Positions 8,962 to 18,111 of a DNA stretch of 64,000 nucleotides are shown here, in pieces (position 1 is the stretch's first letter; each line of letters begins with the position of its first letter). The translations under genes and the position numbers were made by a program. The DNA comes from Aestuariivirga litoralis (GTDB lineage: Bacteria; Pseudomonadota; Alphaproteobacteria; Rhizobiales; Aestuariivirgaceae). The notes below the pieces were generated by a model, which worked only from the letters and a program-made list of their open reading frames with translations, had not been told where the DNA came from and searched no databases. The DNA lies in assembly GCF_015714715.1 (NCBI RefSeq), contig NZ_WAHS01000001.1:1798001-1862000 (forward strand), in the 5' to 3' direction.

Positions 8962-10032
8962 TCAGCCGCCGGCCTTCACTTTTTCGAACATCTTGGCCAG
9001 TTCATCCGATTGCTTCATCGGGCCGGTAAAGATTGTGCTTTTCAACATCACGTCGGGATCGGCCGGCAGCTGCAGCTTTTCCAGATCTTCTTTCTTCACG
9101 CTGGCGAAAGCGGAGGATGTAGATGCACCATAGCCATAGTCGTTGATCAGTTTGGCACCGGCTTCCGGCTCCAAGCGGCTGTTGATGAAGTCATAGGCGG
9201 CATCAACCTTCTTGGTGTCCTTCATCATCACGAAGCCGCACACCCAGGTGAGCATGCCTTCCTTCGGTTTCATGAATTCCACCGGCACGCCCTGCTTCTT
9301 GAGCGCCACGGCAGATGCATTCCAGGTCATCGCGGCAACCAGCGCGCCGCTGGCCAGGTTCTGCTCCACCGAGGTCATATCGGTCGTGTAGGTGGACATG
9401 AGCGGGCGTTGTTCGCGCAGCTTGGCTGCCACCTTGTCCATGCCTGCCTGGTCCATATCGAAGGGGCTGACGCCAGAAAGGAGGGCGGCCACAACCGGCG
9501 TGTCATGCACTGCATCGATGGTTGCCATCTTGCCGGCATAGTCCTTGTTCCACAGCAGATTCCAGCTGGCTTCCGGGTTCTTCACCAAATCCGTGCGATA
9601 GAGGATCGAGGTGTTACCCCAATCCCACGGCACGAACCAGACTTTGCCGTCGCCCGCCTGCAAATCCGGCAGATTGCGGAACACCGGGAAAATCTTGTCC
9701 CAGTTCTTGATCTTGGCGGTTTCGATTGGCTGCAGCAGGCCTTCCTTGTTCCAGCGCGCGATCTTGTCATAGCAGGGATGAGCAATGTCCGGATGGAAGC
9801 CAGCTTTCACCTTGGTGAAGGCATCATCATCATCGCCGAAAGTGGGTGCATCAAAACCTTCGGGGTGCAGCTTGTCATAGCCGGGGCTGAATTCCGGCGG
9901 TTCATATCCAGACCAGGTGAAGTATGTGAGCTTGTCGGCTGATTGGGCCACGCTAGAGGCCAGCATGGCCGTGGCGCAGGCCAGCGCCGCAAGAGTCTTG
10001 CGAAGACGCTTCGATTTCAGGTGTTGCAACAT
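8962..10032 (-). CDS. potD: Polyamine-type ABC transporter binding protein, PotD-like
   Basis: Periplasmic solute-binding protein, 356 aa from the ATG preceded by GGGAG eight bases upstream; the open frame extends further but without family sequence. There is a signal peptide at residues 1-31 (hydrophobic stretch, then VAQSAD). Mature residues begin with KLTYFTWSGYEPPEF, matching the PotD-family opening of the Y-x-W-x-G-Y type. The motif PWDWGNTSILYRTDLV near residue 142 fits family 1 spermidine/putrescine binders. It is third in the operon, which is unusual because binding-protein genes commonly come first. Confidence 0.88.
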   Translation of the reverse strand: MLQHLKSKRLRKTLAALACATAMLASSVAQSADKLTYFTWSGYEPPEFSPGYDKLHPEGFDAPTFGDDDDAFTKVKAGFHPDIAHPCYDKIARWNKEGLLQPIETAKIKNWDKIFPVFRNLPDLQAGDGKVWFVPWDWGNTSILYRTDLVKNPEASWNLLWNKDYAGKMATIDAVHDTPVVAALLSGVSPFDMDQAGMDKVAAKLREQRPLMSTYTTDMTSVEQNLASGALVAAMTWNASAVALKKQGVPVEFMKPKEGMLTWVCGFVMMKDTKKVDAAYDFINSRLEPEAGAKLINDYGYGASTSSAFASVKKEDLEKLQLPADPDVMLKSTIFTGPMKQSDELAKMFEKVKAGG

Positions 10033-10049
10033 TTTATTTCTCCCTTTTT

Positions 10050-10847
10050 CTAATGTGAAGTGGTGAGTGCAAGGCTGCGGTCCTTGCGGCGCAGAATTTC
10101 GGAAATGGCGACGATGATGATGGACAGCGCTAGAACCGAGCTGCCCAGCGCCATGACCATCGGCAGGGATTTCGGGAAGCGCAGCTGGCTCCATATGTAA
10201 AGCGGCAACGTGGGTTCAGTGCCGGAGAGGAAGAAGGCCACGATGAATTCATCAAACGAAGTGAGGAAGGCCAGCAGGAAGGCCGAGGCAATGGCCGACA
10301 GCGCCAGCGGCAACATGATGCGGAAGAACACCGTTGCGTCCTTGGCACCCAGATCTTGCGCGGCTTCGGCTATAGTGCGCGGGATGGAGGCAAAGCGGCC
10401 ACGCAGCACCATCACCGTGGTGGGCAGCGCCACCAGCACATGGCCGATCACGATGGCCAGGCGCGACGGGCCAAGGGCGATGATGTTGACCACGATCAAC
10501 AGCGCAATGCCGATGATCACGCCGGGGATGAGAATGGGCAGGCGCGCAAGGCCGGAGATCAAGCGCGCGAGTTTGGAGCTGCCGATGATTTCCGCGTAAG
10601 CAATGCTGGTGCCGCAGAGTGTGGCGATTGAAGCAGCGGCGGCACCCACTTCCACGCTGGTGAGCAAGGATGATTTCAGCGCATCATTGTTCCAGAGGTT
10701 TTGATACCAGGCGAGCGTGAAGCCCTTGAGCGGAAAGGCCGCCTGCACCGCATCGTTGAAAGAGAACAGCGGGATCAACGCGATCGGCAGATAAATGAAG
10801 ACGAGATAGAGCGCCACATAGGCGCCGAGCCAGCTGAAGCGCTTCAT
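10050..10847 (-). CDS. potC: Polyamine-type ABC transporter permease, PotC-like
   Basis: Inner-membrane permease of the BPD_transp_1 family, 265 aa, with about six helices. The EAA loop (EAAQDLGAKDATVFFRIMLP near residue 165) contacts the ATPase. The ATG at 10847 overlaps the potB stop by four bases; longer upstream starts lack support. PotC-type signatures include FLTSFDEFIVAFFLSG near 200. Confidence 0.9.
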   Translation of the reverse strand: MKRFSWLGAYVALYLVFIYLPIALIPLFSFNDAVQAAFPLKGFTLAWYQNLWNNDALKSSLLTSVEVGAAAASIATLCGTSIAYAEIIGSSKLARLISGLARLPILIPGVIIGIALLIVVNIIALGPSRLAIVIGHVLVALPTTVMVLRGRFASIPRTIAEAAQDLGAKDATVFFRIMLPLALSAIASAFLLAFLTSFDEFIVAFFLSGTEPTLPLYIWSQLRFPKSLPMVMALGSSVLALSIIIVAISEILRRKDRSLALTTSH

Positions 10848-11713
10848 GCCGCACTCCATGATTTGCTGGCGCGGCGGGCCAGAAGCATGACCAGTAGCAC
10901 CGTCAGCATCACCAGCACGGCGAGTGCCGAACCAAACGGCCAATCCTGCGCCTTGCCGAATTGCGCCTGGATGAGCGAGCCTATCATGGTGCTGTCCGGC
11001 CCGCCCACAAGTGCAGGCGTCACATAGTCACCCACGGTCGGCACGAAGACCACAACAGCGCCCGCCAGAACGCCGGGCATGGAATTGGGGATGGTGACGC
11101 GCAGCAGGGCTGTGAATGGCTTTGCGCCGAGATCAGCCGCTGCCTCCAAAAGGTTGCGTGGGATCACATCGAGCGAGACCAGAATGGGCAGGATGGCAAA
11201 GGGCGCATAGGCATGCGCCAAAGTCACCACCACGGCATAGGGCGTGTTGATGAACAGCGTTGTCGGTTCGCTGACCAGGCCACCCCCGAGCAGTGCGGAG
11301 TTCAACACGCCGTTAAAGGCCAGCACGATTTTCCAGGCGAAGACGCGCAGGAGATACGACGTCCAGAACGGCAGCGTAACAAGAAACAGGATCAGCCGCC
11401 GGTGCTTGCCGGCATGGAAAGACAGGTAATAGGCCACCGGATAGGCGGTGATCACGGTGACGCAGGTGACCACACCGGCGATCAGCAGCGAGCGCAGAAT
11501 GATGCGGATGTAAAGCGGATCGGTGGCCAGCGTGATGAAGTTTTCAATTGTGAGCCCGCTGCCCAGCAGCGAGCCATCATTGTGGCGGAAGGCCAAGAAG
11601 ACCAGCAGGCCCAGCGCGGCGAGAATAAACAGGCAGGTGACCAAAAGTCCAGGTGCCAGCATCGCGGCGCTGAAGCCGGTCGGTCGCATCGCGCTGGCGG
11701 TGGATGACGCCAT
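10844..11713 (-). CDS. potB: Polyamine-type ABC transporter permease, PotB-like
   Basis: Inner-membrane permease, 289 aa, BPD_transp_1 family, first gene of the operon. The EAA loop is in EAAADLGAKPFTALLRVTIP near residue 190, followed by the PotB-type segment VGDYVTPALVGG near 230. AAGGCA lies six bases upstream of the ATG. The 207-base gap to the divergent cyclase gene must hold the operon promoter. Confidence 0.9.
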   Translation of the reverse strand: MASSTASAMRPTGFSAAMLAPGLLVTCLFILAALGLLVFLAFRHNDGSLLGSGLTIENFITLATDPLYIRIILRSLLIAGVVTCVTVITAYPVAYYLSFHAGKHRRLILFLVTLPFWTSYLLRVFAWKIVLAFNGVLNSALLGGGLVSEPTTLFINTPYAVVVTLAHAYAPFAILPILVSLDVIPRNLLEAAADLGAKPFTALLRVTIPNSMPGVLAGAVVVFVPTVGDYVTPALVGGPDSTMIGSLIQAQFGKAQDWPFGSALAVLVMLTVLLVMLLARRASKSWSAA

Positions 11714-11725
11714 CTTGCCTTTCTG

Positions 11726-11764
11726 CCTGTGAAAACAGGGTAAGTTTTTTTCATTTCTATGAAA
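11726..11764 (-). promoter_or_regulatory. two palindromes in the potB leader
   Basis: CCTGT-GAAA-ACAGG (11726-11739) and TTTCAT-TTCT-ATGAAA (11749-11764) lie just upstream of potB, the second immediately downstream of a TTGACT that could be a -35 element on the minus strand. They are candidate operators for the XRE-cupin regulator encoded in the same operon. The link is inferred from position only. Confidence 0.4.
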
Positions 11765-11920
11765 GAGTCAAGCCGATTGGCAGTCAATCAAGTTAAAATC
11801 GGGAAGCTTGTGAAAATATTGGCCTTAGTTTCACGAAATTGAATGCACGGAAATCGCAGCGTGGACCAAGACTTTGGCTGTGACGCGTGGCATGAATCGC
11901 AAAACACGGTGAGGGCATCC

Positions 11921-12616
11921 ATGAAAACTGCGGTCTGGACAGGCGATGAAAGCGATTACGATCTGGTGGATCTGACGCATGTGCTGCGCGACGGCATTCC
12001 ATTCTGGCCCACCCATCCGAAATTCAAGATGGAGCAAGTGTCATTCCTTGAGAAGGGCGATGACGCCAGCCTTCACTCGGTTTGCCTGAGCGAACATACC
12101 GGCACGCATTTTGATGCGCCGTCGCATTTCATTCTGGGCGGCGCTTCAATCACGCAGATTCCAGTCGAGAAATTTTTCGGCCGACTAGCCAAGATCGATG
12201 CGGAACATGCCGCACCCGACAGCACCATTCCGGCGCAAGCGATCCTCGATTTCGAGGCAGCGCATGGCGCGCTCGAAAAGGGAGACGCGGTGGTGATTTC
12301 CTATGGCTGGCACAAGCTATGGGAAAAGAAAGAGCGGTTCCTGAAGGACTGGCCCGGCCTTTCGGAAGATGCGGCGCAGCTGTTGATTTCACGCGGCGTG
12401 CGGCTGGTTGCTACCGATTGCCTGTCGATGGATCATTTCACCTCAGCCAAATTTCCGGCGCATGTAGCGCTGCTGGGTGCGGGCATTTTGATCGGAGAGA
12501 ATTTCGCGCATCTGGACAAGCTGCCGGTGTGGAGCTTCCTCACCGCCCTGCCCTTGCCGATTGAGAATGGCACGGGCTCTCCGGTGCGTGCCGTGGCCTT
12601 TGTGCCGAAAGGTTAG
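11921..12616 (+). CDS. Cyclase-family metal-dependent hydrolase (kynurenine formamidase-like)
   Basis: Member of the Cyclase family (PF04199), 231 aa, which includes bacterial kynurenine formamidase KynB and related amidohydrolases. The family metal motif H-x-G-T-H-x-D-x-P-x-H-F is complete ([12 protein letters not shown] near residue 53). A second conserved His-containing segment [13 protein letters not shown] lies near 163. GAGGG seven bases upstream of the ATG sets the start. It diverges from the polyamine-type operon, suggesting a nitrogen-compound substrate, but no kynurenine pathway gene is nearby. Its last four bases overlap the convergent cysA. Confidence 0.8.
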   Translation: MKTAVWTGDESDYDLVDLTHVLRDGIPFWPTHPKFKMEQVSFLEKGDDASLHSVCLSEHTGTHFDAPSHFILGGASITQIPVEKFFGRLAKIDAEHAAPDSTIPAQAILDFEAAHGALEKGDAVVISYGWHKLWEKKERFLKDWPGLSEDAAQLLISRGVRLVATDCLSMDHFTSAKFPAHVALLGAGILIGENFAHLDKLPVWSFLTALPLPIENGTGSPVRAVAFVPKG

Positions 12617-13401
12617 AACTTGCGCTTGAGCGGCAGGATTTGCGCGCCACTGGTGGCCGCATGATCTTGCGATGAGGTTTGGCCCAAGAATTCAGCGACG
12701 AAATCATTAGCTGGAAATTGGCGAATATGATCGGGTGTGCCGATCTGCACCAGTTGGCCGCCATCCATGATGGCCACGCGGTCGGCCAGTTCGAAGGCTT
12801 CGTCTTGGTCATGGGTTACGAAGATGGTGGTATGGCCGGTCTTGCGTTGCAGTTCACGCAGCCATTGGCGCAAGTCTTTCCTGATCTTGGCATCGAGAGC
12901 GCCGAAGGGTTCATCAAGCAGCAGCACGCGCGGCTCGATGGCCAAGGCGCGTGCAAGGGCCACACGCTGACGCTGGCCGCCGGAAAGCTGCGCGGGATAG
13001 CGCTTCTCAAGGCCATCAAGCTGCACCAGCTGCAGCAACTCGTTCACGCGCTTCTTGATGTCGGCTTCGCCCGGCCGCTGCAGGCGCGGACGCGCGCGCA
13101 GGCCAAAGGCAATATTGTCCTGCACCGTCATGTGGCGGAACAGGGCATAGTGCTGGAAGACAAAGCCGATGCGGCGGTCGCGCAGCGAGAGTGCGCGCGC
13201 GTTGATGTCTCCGAACATAACATCGCCGGCATCCTGAAATTCGAGGCCTGCAATGATACGTAACAGCGTGGTCTTGCCGGAGCCTGAGGGGCCAAGCAAA
13301 GCCACAAGCTCACCGCCATCCACCTTCAGCGACACGCGGTGCAGCACATCGGTCTGGCCGAAGTTCTTCGAAATTCCACTGATATTGACGGCAACAGACA
13401 T
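12613..13401 (-). CDS. cysA: Sulfate ABC transporter ATPase, CysA-like (short)
   Basis: ATPase of the sulfate/thiosulfate importer, 262 aa. Walker [10 protein letters not shown] is at residues 37-45, signature [15 protein letters not shown] near 140, Walker [14 protein letters not shown] near 162, and switch His in VTHDQDEA near 196. It is shorter than the roughly 340-365 aa CysA of enterobacteria: the C-terminal regulatory (TOBE-like) domain is missing and the protein ends about 50 residues after the ABC domain. It starts one base into the cysW stop codon (TAATG), so it is translationally coupled. Confidence 0.9.
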   Translation of the reverse strand: MSVAVNISGISKNFGQTDVLHRVSLKVDGGELVALLGPSGSGKTTLLRIIAGLEFQDAGDVMFGDINARALSLRDRRIGFVFQHYALFRHMTVQDNIAFGLRARPRLQRPGEADIKKRVNELLQLVQLDGLEKRYPAQLSGGQRQRVALARALAIEPRVLLLDEPFGALDAKIRKDLRQWLRELQRKTGHTTIFVTHDQDEAFELADRVAIMDGGQLVQIGTPDHIRQFPANDFVAEFLGQTSSQDHAATSGAQILPLKRKF

Positions 13402-14258
13402 TATGCAGTTCCTCGATTTTTATGTGCGGCGGCCAGCTCACCAGCGTAACGCCATTCCAGAATTGATTTGAGAAGAAGCGTGACGAGCGCCAAGGCTGCC
13501 AACAAAGTTGCAACCGCAAAGGCAGCTGCAAAGTTGTATTCGTTGTAGAGAATCTCGATCTGCAGCGGCAGCGTATTGGTCAGGCCGCGGATATGGCCGG
13601 AGACAACAGACACTGCGCCGAATTCGCCCATCGCACGCGCATTGCACAGCAGTACGCCATAGAGCAGTGCCCATTTGATGTTGGGCAGCGTGACATTCCA
13701 GAACGTATGAAAACCCGAAGCGCCGAGCGACAGGCTGGCTTCTTCTTCCTCGGATCCTTGCGCCTGCATCAACGGAATGAGCTCGCGGGCGACGAAAGGA
13801 AAGGTCACGAAAGTGGTGGCCAGCACAATGCCCGGCACAGCAAAGATCACCTCTACGCCATGCGCGCGCAGCCACGGGCCAAACCAGCCATGCGCGCCAA
13901 AAACGAGCACATAGATCAGGCCCGAAATCACCGGTGAAACGGAGAAGGGCAGATCGATCAAGCTGAGCAGCAGGTTTTTGCCGCGGAATTCATATTTGGT
14001 GGTGACCCAAGCCGCGCACAGGCCAAAGGCGGCATTGAGCGGCACGGCAATGCCCGCGACGAGAAGCGTGAGCTTTAGAGCAGCGCGGGTTTCGGGATCG
14101 CCCAGTGCGGTGAGGTAGGTGGCCAAGCCCTTCTTCAATGCCTCCGCGAAAACAATCGCCAGCGGCATGAACAGGATCAGGACCAGAAACAGCAAGGCAA
14201 TGCCGATCAGGATGATGCGGGTGAAAACGCTTTCGCCGATGGGATCACGCCTGGGCAT
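13401..14258 (-). CDS. cysW: Sulfate ABC transporter permease, CysW-like
   Basis: Membrane subunit of the sulfate importer, 285 aa, with about six helices. The EAA-like loop [22 protein letters not shown] is near residue 170, followed by the CysW-type stretch [20 protein letters not shown] near 205. The ATG at 14258 lies inside the last codons of cysT (14-base overlap). Longer starts upstream would extend into cysT without homology. Confidence 0.92.
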   Translation of the reverse strand: MPRRDPIGESVFTRIILIGIALLFLVLILFMPLAIVFAEALKKGLATYLTALGDPETRAALKLTLLVAGIAVPLNAAFGLCAAWVTTKYEFRGKNLLLSLIDLPFSVSPVISGLIYVLVFGAHGWFGPWLRAHGVEVIFAVPGIVLATTFVTFPFVARELIPLMQAQGSEEEEASLSLGASGFHTFWNVTLPNIKWALLYGVLLCNARAMGEFGAVSVVSGHIRGLTNTLPLQIEILYNEYNFAAAFAVATLLAALALVTLLLKSILEWRYAGELAAAHKNRGTA

Positions 14259-15096
14259 CACGCCTCCGCAAGCTGGCTTGGAGGCGGTTGACGAGCAGAA
14301 GGATGGCAAGAGAAATGGCAAGCATGACAACGGCAATCACCGTGGCGCCGCCATAATCAAATTCTTCCAGCTTGATCACGATGAGCAGCGGCGCGATTTC
14401 AGACACCATGGGGATATTGCCCGCGATGAAAATCACCGAGCCGTATTCGCCTACGGCGCGGGCAAAGGCCAATGCGGTGCCTGTCAGTAGCGCAGGATAA
14501 ATACTCGGCAGCACCACATGGGTAATGCTGCGCAATCGGCTGGCACCGAGAAGGGCAGCGGCTTCTTCCACATCACGTTCGGCTTCTGCCAGCACAGGTT
14601 CAACCGCGCGCACGACAAAGGGCAAGCCGATGAAAATCAATGCTAGCGTGACGCCATAGGGCGTGTAGGCGATCTTGTAGCCCATCTTGTCGGCGATCGA
14701 GCCGATCCAGCCATTGGGCGCATAGAGCGCAGAGAGCGCGATGCCGGCCACGGCCGTGGGCAGCGCGAAGGGCAGATCAATCGCGGAATCCAGCAATTTT
14801 CTGCCGGGAAATTCGTATCGCACCAGAACCCAGGCGATGAGCAGGCCGAAGACGCCATCCACCAGAGCGGCAACCGCGGCCGCGCCGAAGGACAGGCGCA
14901 AAGCGGCGAGCGTGCGGGGGCTGGTGGCCAGGCGCCAGAAATCCACGGGGCCGACTTCGGATGCCTTTAGCACCAAAGCAGCCAATGGAATCAATACGAT
15001 GATGCCGAGCGCCAAAAGCGTGAAGCCCAGCGTCACCCCGAAGCCCGGGATGACGCTGGCTTGCCTAAAGCGCAGGGAGGGCAGCGCCAGGGACAT
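14245..15096 (-). CDS. cysT: Sulfate ABC transporter permease, CysT (CysU)-like
   Basis: First permease of the sulfate operon, 283 aa. Typical CysT stretches are visible: DLPFALPTAVAGIALSALYAPNGWIG near residue 92 (core LPTAVAGI), the loop EEAAALLGASRLRSITHVVLP near 165, and AFARAVGEYGSVIFIAGN near 203. Its ATG shares one base with the stop of cysP. Confidence 0.93.
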   Translation of the reverse strand: MSLALPSLRFRQASVIPGFGVTLGFTLLALGIIVLIPLAALVLKASEVGPVDFWRLATSPRTLAALRLSFGAAAVAALVDGVFGLLIAWVLVRYEFPGRKLLDSAIDLPFALPTAVAGIALSALYAPNGWIGSIADKMGYKIAYTPYGVTLALIFIGLPFVVRAVEPVLAEAERDVEEAAALLGASRLRSITHVVLPSIYPALLTGTALAFARAVGEYGSVIFIAGNIPMVSEIAPLLIVIKLEEFDYGGATVIAVVMLAISLAILLLVNRLQASLRRRDAQA

Positions 15097-16121
15097 TAGT
15101 TGGTCGGCTTATAAATCTGATCGAAGATCGCGCCGTCGGCGAAGAAGGTTTCGCCGGCTTTTTTCCAGCCACCGAAATCCTTGTCGATGGAGACAAGATC
15201 GATTTTGGGAAGCTGCGCGAGATCGGCCGGATCAGCGGCTGACGCATCGGTCGGGCGGTAGTGCAGATGGGCTGCAATCTTCTGCGCCGGAGGAGAGAAA
15301 AGGTAATCAATATAGGCCTTTGCCTGCTTCTCGGTGCCGTTGGCCTTGGCGTTTTCTTCTATCACAGCGACCGGGGTTTCGGCATTGATCGAGATCGACG
15401 GATAGACAATGTCGAACTTGTCTTTGCCGAATTCATCGAGTGCCAAGTAAGCATCTGTTTCCCAAGCGAGAAGTACGTCGCCAATGCCGCGTTCTGCGAA
15501 GGTGGTGGTGGAGCCGCGGGCGCCAGTGTCGAGCACGGGGGCGTTTTTGTATACTGCGGCGATATAGTCTTTAGTCTTTGATTCATCGCCGTTATTTGCT
15601 TTCAGGCCCCAAGCCCATGCGGCGAGGAAATTCCAGCGGGCGCCGCCGGAGGTTTTCGGGTTGGGCGTGATGACGCCGATTCCAGGCTTGGCGAGATCGC
15701 CCCAGTCCTTGATTTCCTTGGGATTTCCCTTCTTCACCAGGAAAACGATGGTGGAGGTGAAGGGGGTGGAATTGTGCGGCAGCTTGGTCGCCCAATCTGC
15801 GGGCAAGAGCTTGCTTTTGCTGGCAATTGCGTCGATGTCGCCGGCCAGAGCGAGGGTGACAACGTCAGCCTTCAGGCCGTCAATCACCGCGCGGGCCTGT
15901 TTACCCGAGCCGCCATGTGACTGATTGATAATGACATTCTCGCCCGTCTTAGCCTTGTAATCAGCGGCGAAGCTTTCGTTGATGGCCTTGTAGAGCTCGC
16001 GGGTGGGATCATAGGAAACATTCAGCAGCGTGGTGTCTGCACGCGAAATTGCCGAGCCAGATCCGATGGTTAGCGCGACGGCGGCGATGGCGCCGGCATT
16101 GCGGAGATTGAAGTGTTTCAT
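15096..16121 (-). CDS. cysP: Sulfate-binding periplasmic protein (Sbp/CysP family)
   Basis: Solute-binding protein for sulfate, 341 aa, with a signal peptide at residues 1-28. Family motifs are [20 protein letters not shown] (near 32), [25 protein letters not shown] (near 66; core GGSGKQA), [18 protein letters not shown] (near 153) and [14 protein letters not shown] (near 207). It leads the operon cysP-cysT-cysW-cysA, whose genes overlap by 1, 14 and 1 bases. Whether it is named sbp or cysP cannot be settled without comparison; an Rrf2-family regulator gene follows on the upstream side. Confidence 0.93.
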   Translation of the reverse strand: MKHFNLRNAGAIAAVALTIGSGSAISRADTTLLNVSYDPTRELYKAINESFAADYKAKTGENVIINQSHGGSGKQARAVIDGLKADVVTLALAGDIDAIASKSKLLPADWATKLPHNSTPFTSTIVFLVKKGNPKEIKDWGDLAKPGIGVITPNPKTSGGARWNFLAAWAWGLKANNGDESKTKDYIAAVYKNAPVLDTGARGSTTTFAERGIGDVLLAWETDAYLALDEFGKDKFDIVYPSISINAETPVAVIEENAKANGTEKQAKAYIDYLFSPPAQKIAAHLHYRPTDASAADPADLAQLPKIDLVSIDKDFGGWKKAGETFFADGAIFDQIYKPTN

Positions 16122-16157
16122 TGGGTAGCTCCTGATGTTTAATCTCTAATATCCACA

Positions 16158-16187
16158 TAGTATACGGAATTAGTATAGTATCAAGTG
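16158..16187 (-). promoter_or_regulatory. candidate promoter/operator of the sulfate operon
   Basis: The + strand stretch TTAGTATAGTATCAAGTG (16170-16187) recurs with one change upstream of the LysR gene (18126-18143). Read on the minus strand it begins with a -35-like TTGATA followed, after 16 bases, by a -10-like TACTAT. An AT-rich site shared between two operons near an Rrf2 gene suggests a common operator overlapping the promoter. Confidence 0.45.
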
Positions 16188-16237
16188 CAATGTTCGTTAA
16201 AAAGAACAAACGTCATTTTAGAAAAACTAAATTGGCC

Positions 16238-16675
16238 TCAATTCGGCGGCAGCAAGCCATCCGATTGGTACAACACCTGAGCCAGCGAGGTGGTTTCCAA
16301 GGCGGACAAATAATCTCCATAGGCCTTGGCAAAGGCGAGGCGGACCTCGCATTTGGATTCCGTCTTGCAATCATCGCAGCGCTTGTAAGCCGTGCGCGAC
16401 AGACAAGGCAAAGGCGCAATCGGGCCATCAATGGCGCGCAGCATGGGGCCAATATAAATGAGATCGGCCGGCTTCAGGAGATTGTAACCGCCATCGCGGC
16501 CACGGCGGGACGAGATATAGCCGGCGGATTTCAGCGCCAGCAGGATCTGCTCGAGGAATTTGCGCGGCAGCTGTTCCTGGGTGGCCAGTTCCTTGATCTG
16601 CAGGCCCTTGCCGCCTTGCACGCGGGCCAGGGCCACCATGGCCTTGAAAGCATATCGGGCGCGCTGAGAAATCAT
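16238..16675 (-). CDS. Rrf2-family transcriptional regulator with four C-terminal cysteines
   Basis: Winged-helix regulator, 145 aa. The N-terminal HTH (residues about 1-65: QIKELATQEQLPRKFLEQILLALKSAG, then RRGRDGGY) is diagnostic for Rrf2 (PF02082: IscR, RirA, NsrR, CymR). Cysteines at about 91, 100, 103 and 109 could bind an iron-sulfur cluster. Its gene is codirectional with cysP and immediately upstream of the sulfate operon, which makes control of sulfate uptake in response to sulfur or Fe-S status the simplest idea. This is an inference from position. Confidence 0.88.
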   Translation of the reverse strand: MISQRARYAFKAMVALARVQGGKGLQIKELATQEQLPRKFLEQILLALKSAGYISSRRGRDGGYNLLKPADLIYIGPMLRAIDGPIAPLPCLSRTAYKRCDDCKTESKCEVRLAFAKAYGDYLSALETTSLAQVLYQSDGLLPPN

Positions 16676-16717
16676 GCCCCTATCTAGGGACAGCCAAGGG
16701 CCTTGTGCAAGATGCGA

Positions 16718-16909
16718 TTAGCTGGTCCAGCCGGGAGGCCAAGGATAGTCGCGCGGCTTTCGAGCCCATTCATGCTCCATGAGCTCAGCGTAGAAAAGCT
16801 CGCCACGTGCGGCGGTGTTCAAGACTGGGGATATGGCACTTTCTGGAAATGGCACAAGCTGCTCGTCTCGGCGGAAAAAGACACGCAAAGCTTCGAGAAC
16901 ATTTTTCAT
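16718..16909 (-). CDS. Small hypothetical protein (63 aa), third gene of LysR operon
   Basis: I do not recognise this protein. It is 63 aa, basic at the N-terminus (ALRVFFRRDEQ) and Trp/Pro-rich at the C-terminus (WARKPRDYPWPPGWTS). There is no signal peptide or membrane segment. Its ATG shares one base with the stop of the 81-aa gene (TGATG), arguing for a real coupled reading frame rather than chance. It may be a small accessory to the LysR regulator. Confidence 0.5.
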   Translation of the reverse strand: MKNVLEALRVFFRRDEQLVPFPESAISPVLNTAARGELFYAELMEHEWARKPRDYPWPPGWTS

Positions 16910-17154
16910 CAGGCGGCCCTCTTCATGGCTGGGCGAAGGTTTTCAAACAGCTGCTCGACGCTGGAGCGCTGCACATGGTCACGGCTCATCACGGCCTGCA
17001 CGATGGGATCATCCAGCATTTCGCTTAAGGTCAATTCGCGCTCGACATATTTTCTCGGCTGCATATGCATGGTGGGCTCCATCATTTCTGCAACCTGTTT
17101 GCGCCCGGCAATGACACGGCACAATTCAGTAATATGGACGTCAGGCCGCAACAT
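16909..17154 (-). CDS. Small conserved-looking hypothetical protein (81 aa)
   Basis: Soluble 81-aa protein of unknown function with a mixed helical pattern: LSEMLDDPIVQAVMSRDHV at about 43-61, then EQLFENLR. This resembles short proteins often seen beside regulators in alphaproteobacteria, in which a D-P-[IL]-V-x-A-[VL]-M block is followed by a helix; I recall that pattern but cannot name a family. The start overlaps the lysR 3' end by 14 bases and the stop is fused to the next start, so all three genes form one coupled operon. Confidence 0.6.
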   Translation of the reverse strand: MLRPDVHITELCRVIAGRKQVAEMMEPTMHMQPRKYVERELTLSEMLDDPIVQAVMSRDHVQRSSVEQLFENLRPAMKRAA

Positions 17155-18097
17155 GATTGAATTCAGCCTTATAAACTGGAGGCTTTTCAGCTCCGCTCGA
17201 TTCGACCTGTGAGCGCAGCCAATCGCGGAAGAACGACACTTTCGGCAGGTTCAATTTGGATTTCGGCGCCACGACATAATAGGCGAAGGTGACCGGCACT
17301 TCGGTGGAGAACAAACGCACCAGGCGGCCAGCTTTGATGTCAGCCTCGGCCAGAGTGGATTTGGCGAGGGCGATGCCGCGGCCTAGAATTGCAGCCTCCA
17401 GCACCAGGCTGGCCTGATTGAAGCGCGGGCCACGGGTGAAATCAATCTCCGTGCGGCCAGCGGCGCGCAGCCAGTGATCCCAACCGGGGCAGGATGGATC
17501 ATTATCCGGGCTGTCATCATGCAGCAGGGTTTGGCCGGCAAGATCGGCCAGGCTTTTCAGCGGGCGACCATTCTTCAGCAAGGCAGGGCTGCAGACCGCA
17601 TAGACCGATTCCGACAGCAGGCGCTCGGCATGCAATTCGGGGTAGGAACCGCCGCCATAGCGAATCGCGATGTCCACGCTGTCGCGGGTGAAATCGACCA
17701 GTTGCACCGAGGCCGAAACATTCACATCGATCTGCGGGTAAAGCGCCTCGAAATCGCGCAAGCGTGGCAGCAGCCATTTGGCGGCGAAGGATGGTGCTAC
17801 GCTGACATTCAACGTGCCGGTTTCGCCTAGCGCGTCAATCGCGTCCATGGCGTTATGGAACTGGGCAAAGCCCGCCTGAATGGGCAGCAGGGCGGCGCGG
17901 CCTGCATCGGTAAGAGCAATGCCACGGCCGGATCGTTCCAGAACGGGCAGACCGATGAAATCCTCAAACAGGCGGATCTGGTGGCTGATGGCCGCCGGGG
18001 AGACGCCAAGTTCTGCCGCCGCCAGCGAAACGCTGACATTGCGGGCCGCGCTTTCAAAGGCGCGCAGCGCGTTCAAGGGCGGAAGGGTTCGTTTCAT
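17141..18097 (-). CDS. LysR-family transcriptional regulator, GcvA-like
   Basis: DNA-binding regulator, 318 aa. The HTH at residues about 7-65 begins LPPLNALRAFESAARNVSVSLAAAELGVSPAAISHQI, typical of the GcvA subgroup (core ALRAFESAAR). The substrate-binding domain (about 92-300) has the GcvA-type stretches DVNVSASVQLVDF and DIAIRYGGGSYP. Downstream it is coupled to two tiny genes. Its promoter region carries an 18-bp element shared with the sulfate operon. The target genes are unknown; no glycine cleavage gene is in the window. Confidence 0.88.
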   Translation of the reverse strand: MKRTLPPLNALRAFESAARNVSVSLAAAELGVSPAAISHQIRLFEDFIGLPVLERSGRGIALTDAGRAALLPIQAGFAQFHNAMDAIDALGETGTLNVSVAPSFAAKWLLPRLRDFEALYPQIDVNVSASVQLVDFTRDSVDIAIRYGGGSYPELHAERLLSESVYAVCSPALLKNGRPLKSLADLAGQTLLHDDSPDNDPSCPGWDHWLRAAGRTEIDFTRGPRFNQASLVLEAAILGRGIALAKSTLAEADIKAGRLVRLFSTEVPVTFAYYVVAPKSKLNLPKVSFFRDWLRSQVESSGAEKPPVYKAEFNHVAA

Positions 18098-18111
18098 GGG
18101 CGGCTACTCTT

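Noticed and set aside
16122-16237. possible riboswitch before the sulfate operon
   Set aside because: The leader is only about 35 bases from the candidate start and shows no conserved SAM-type core or multi-stem fold; an operator fits better.
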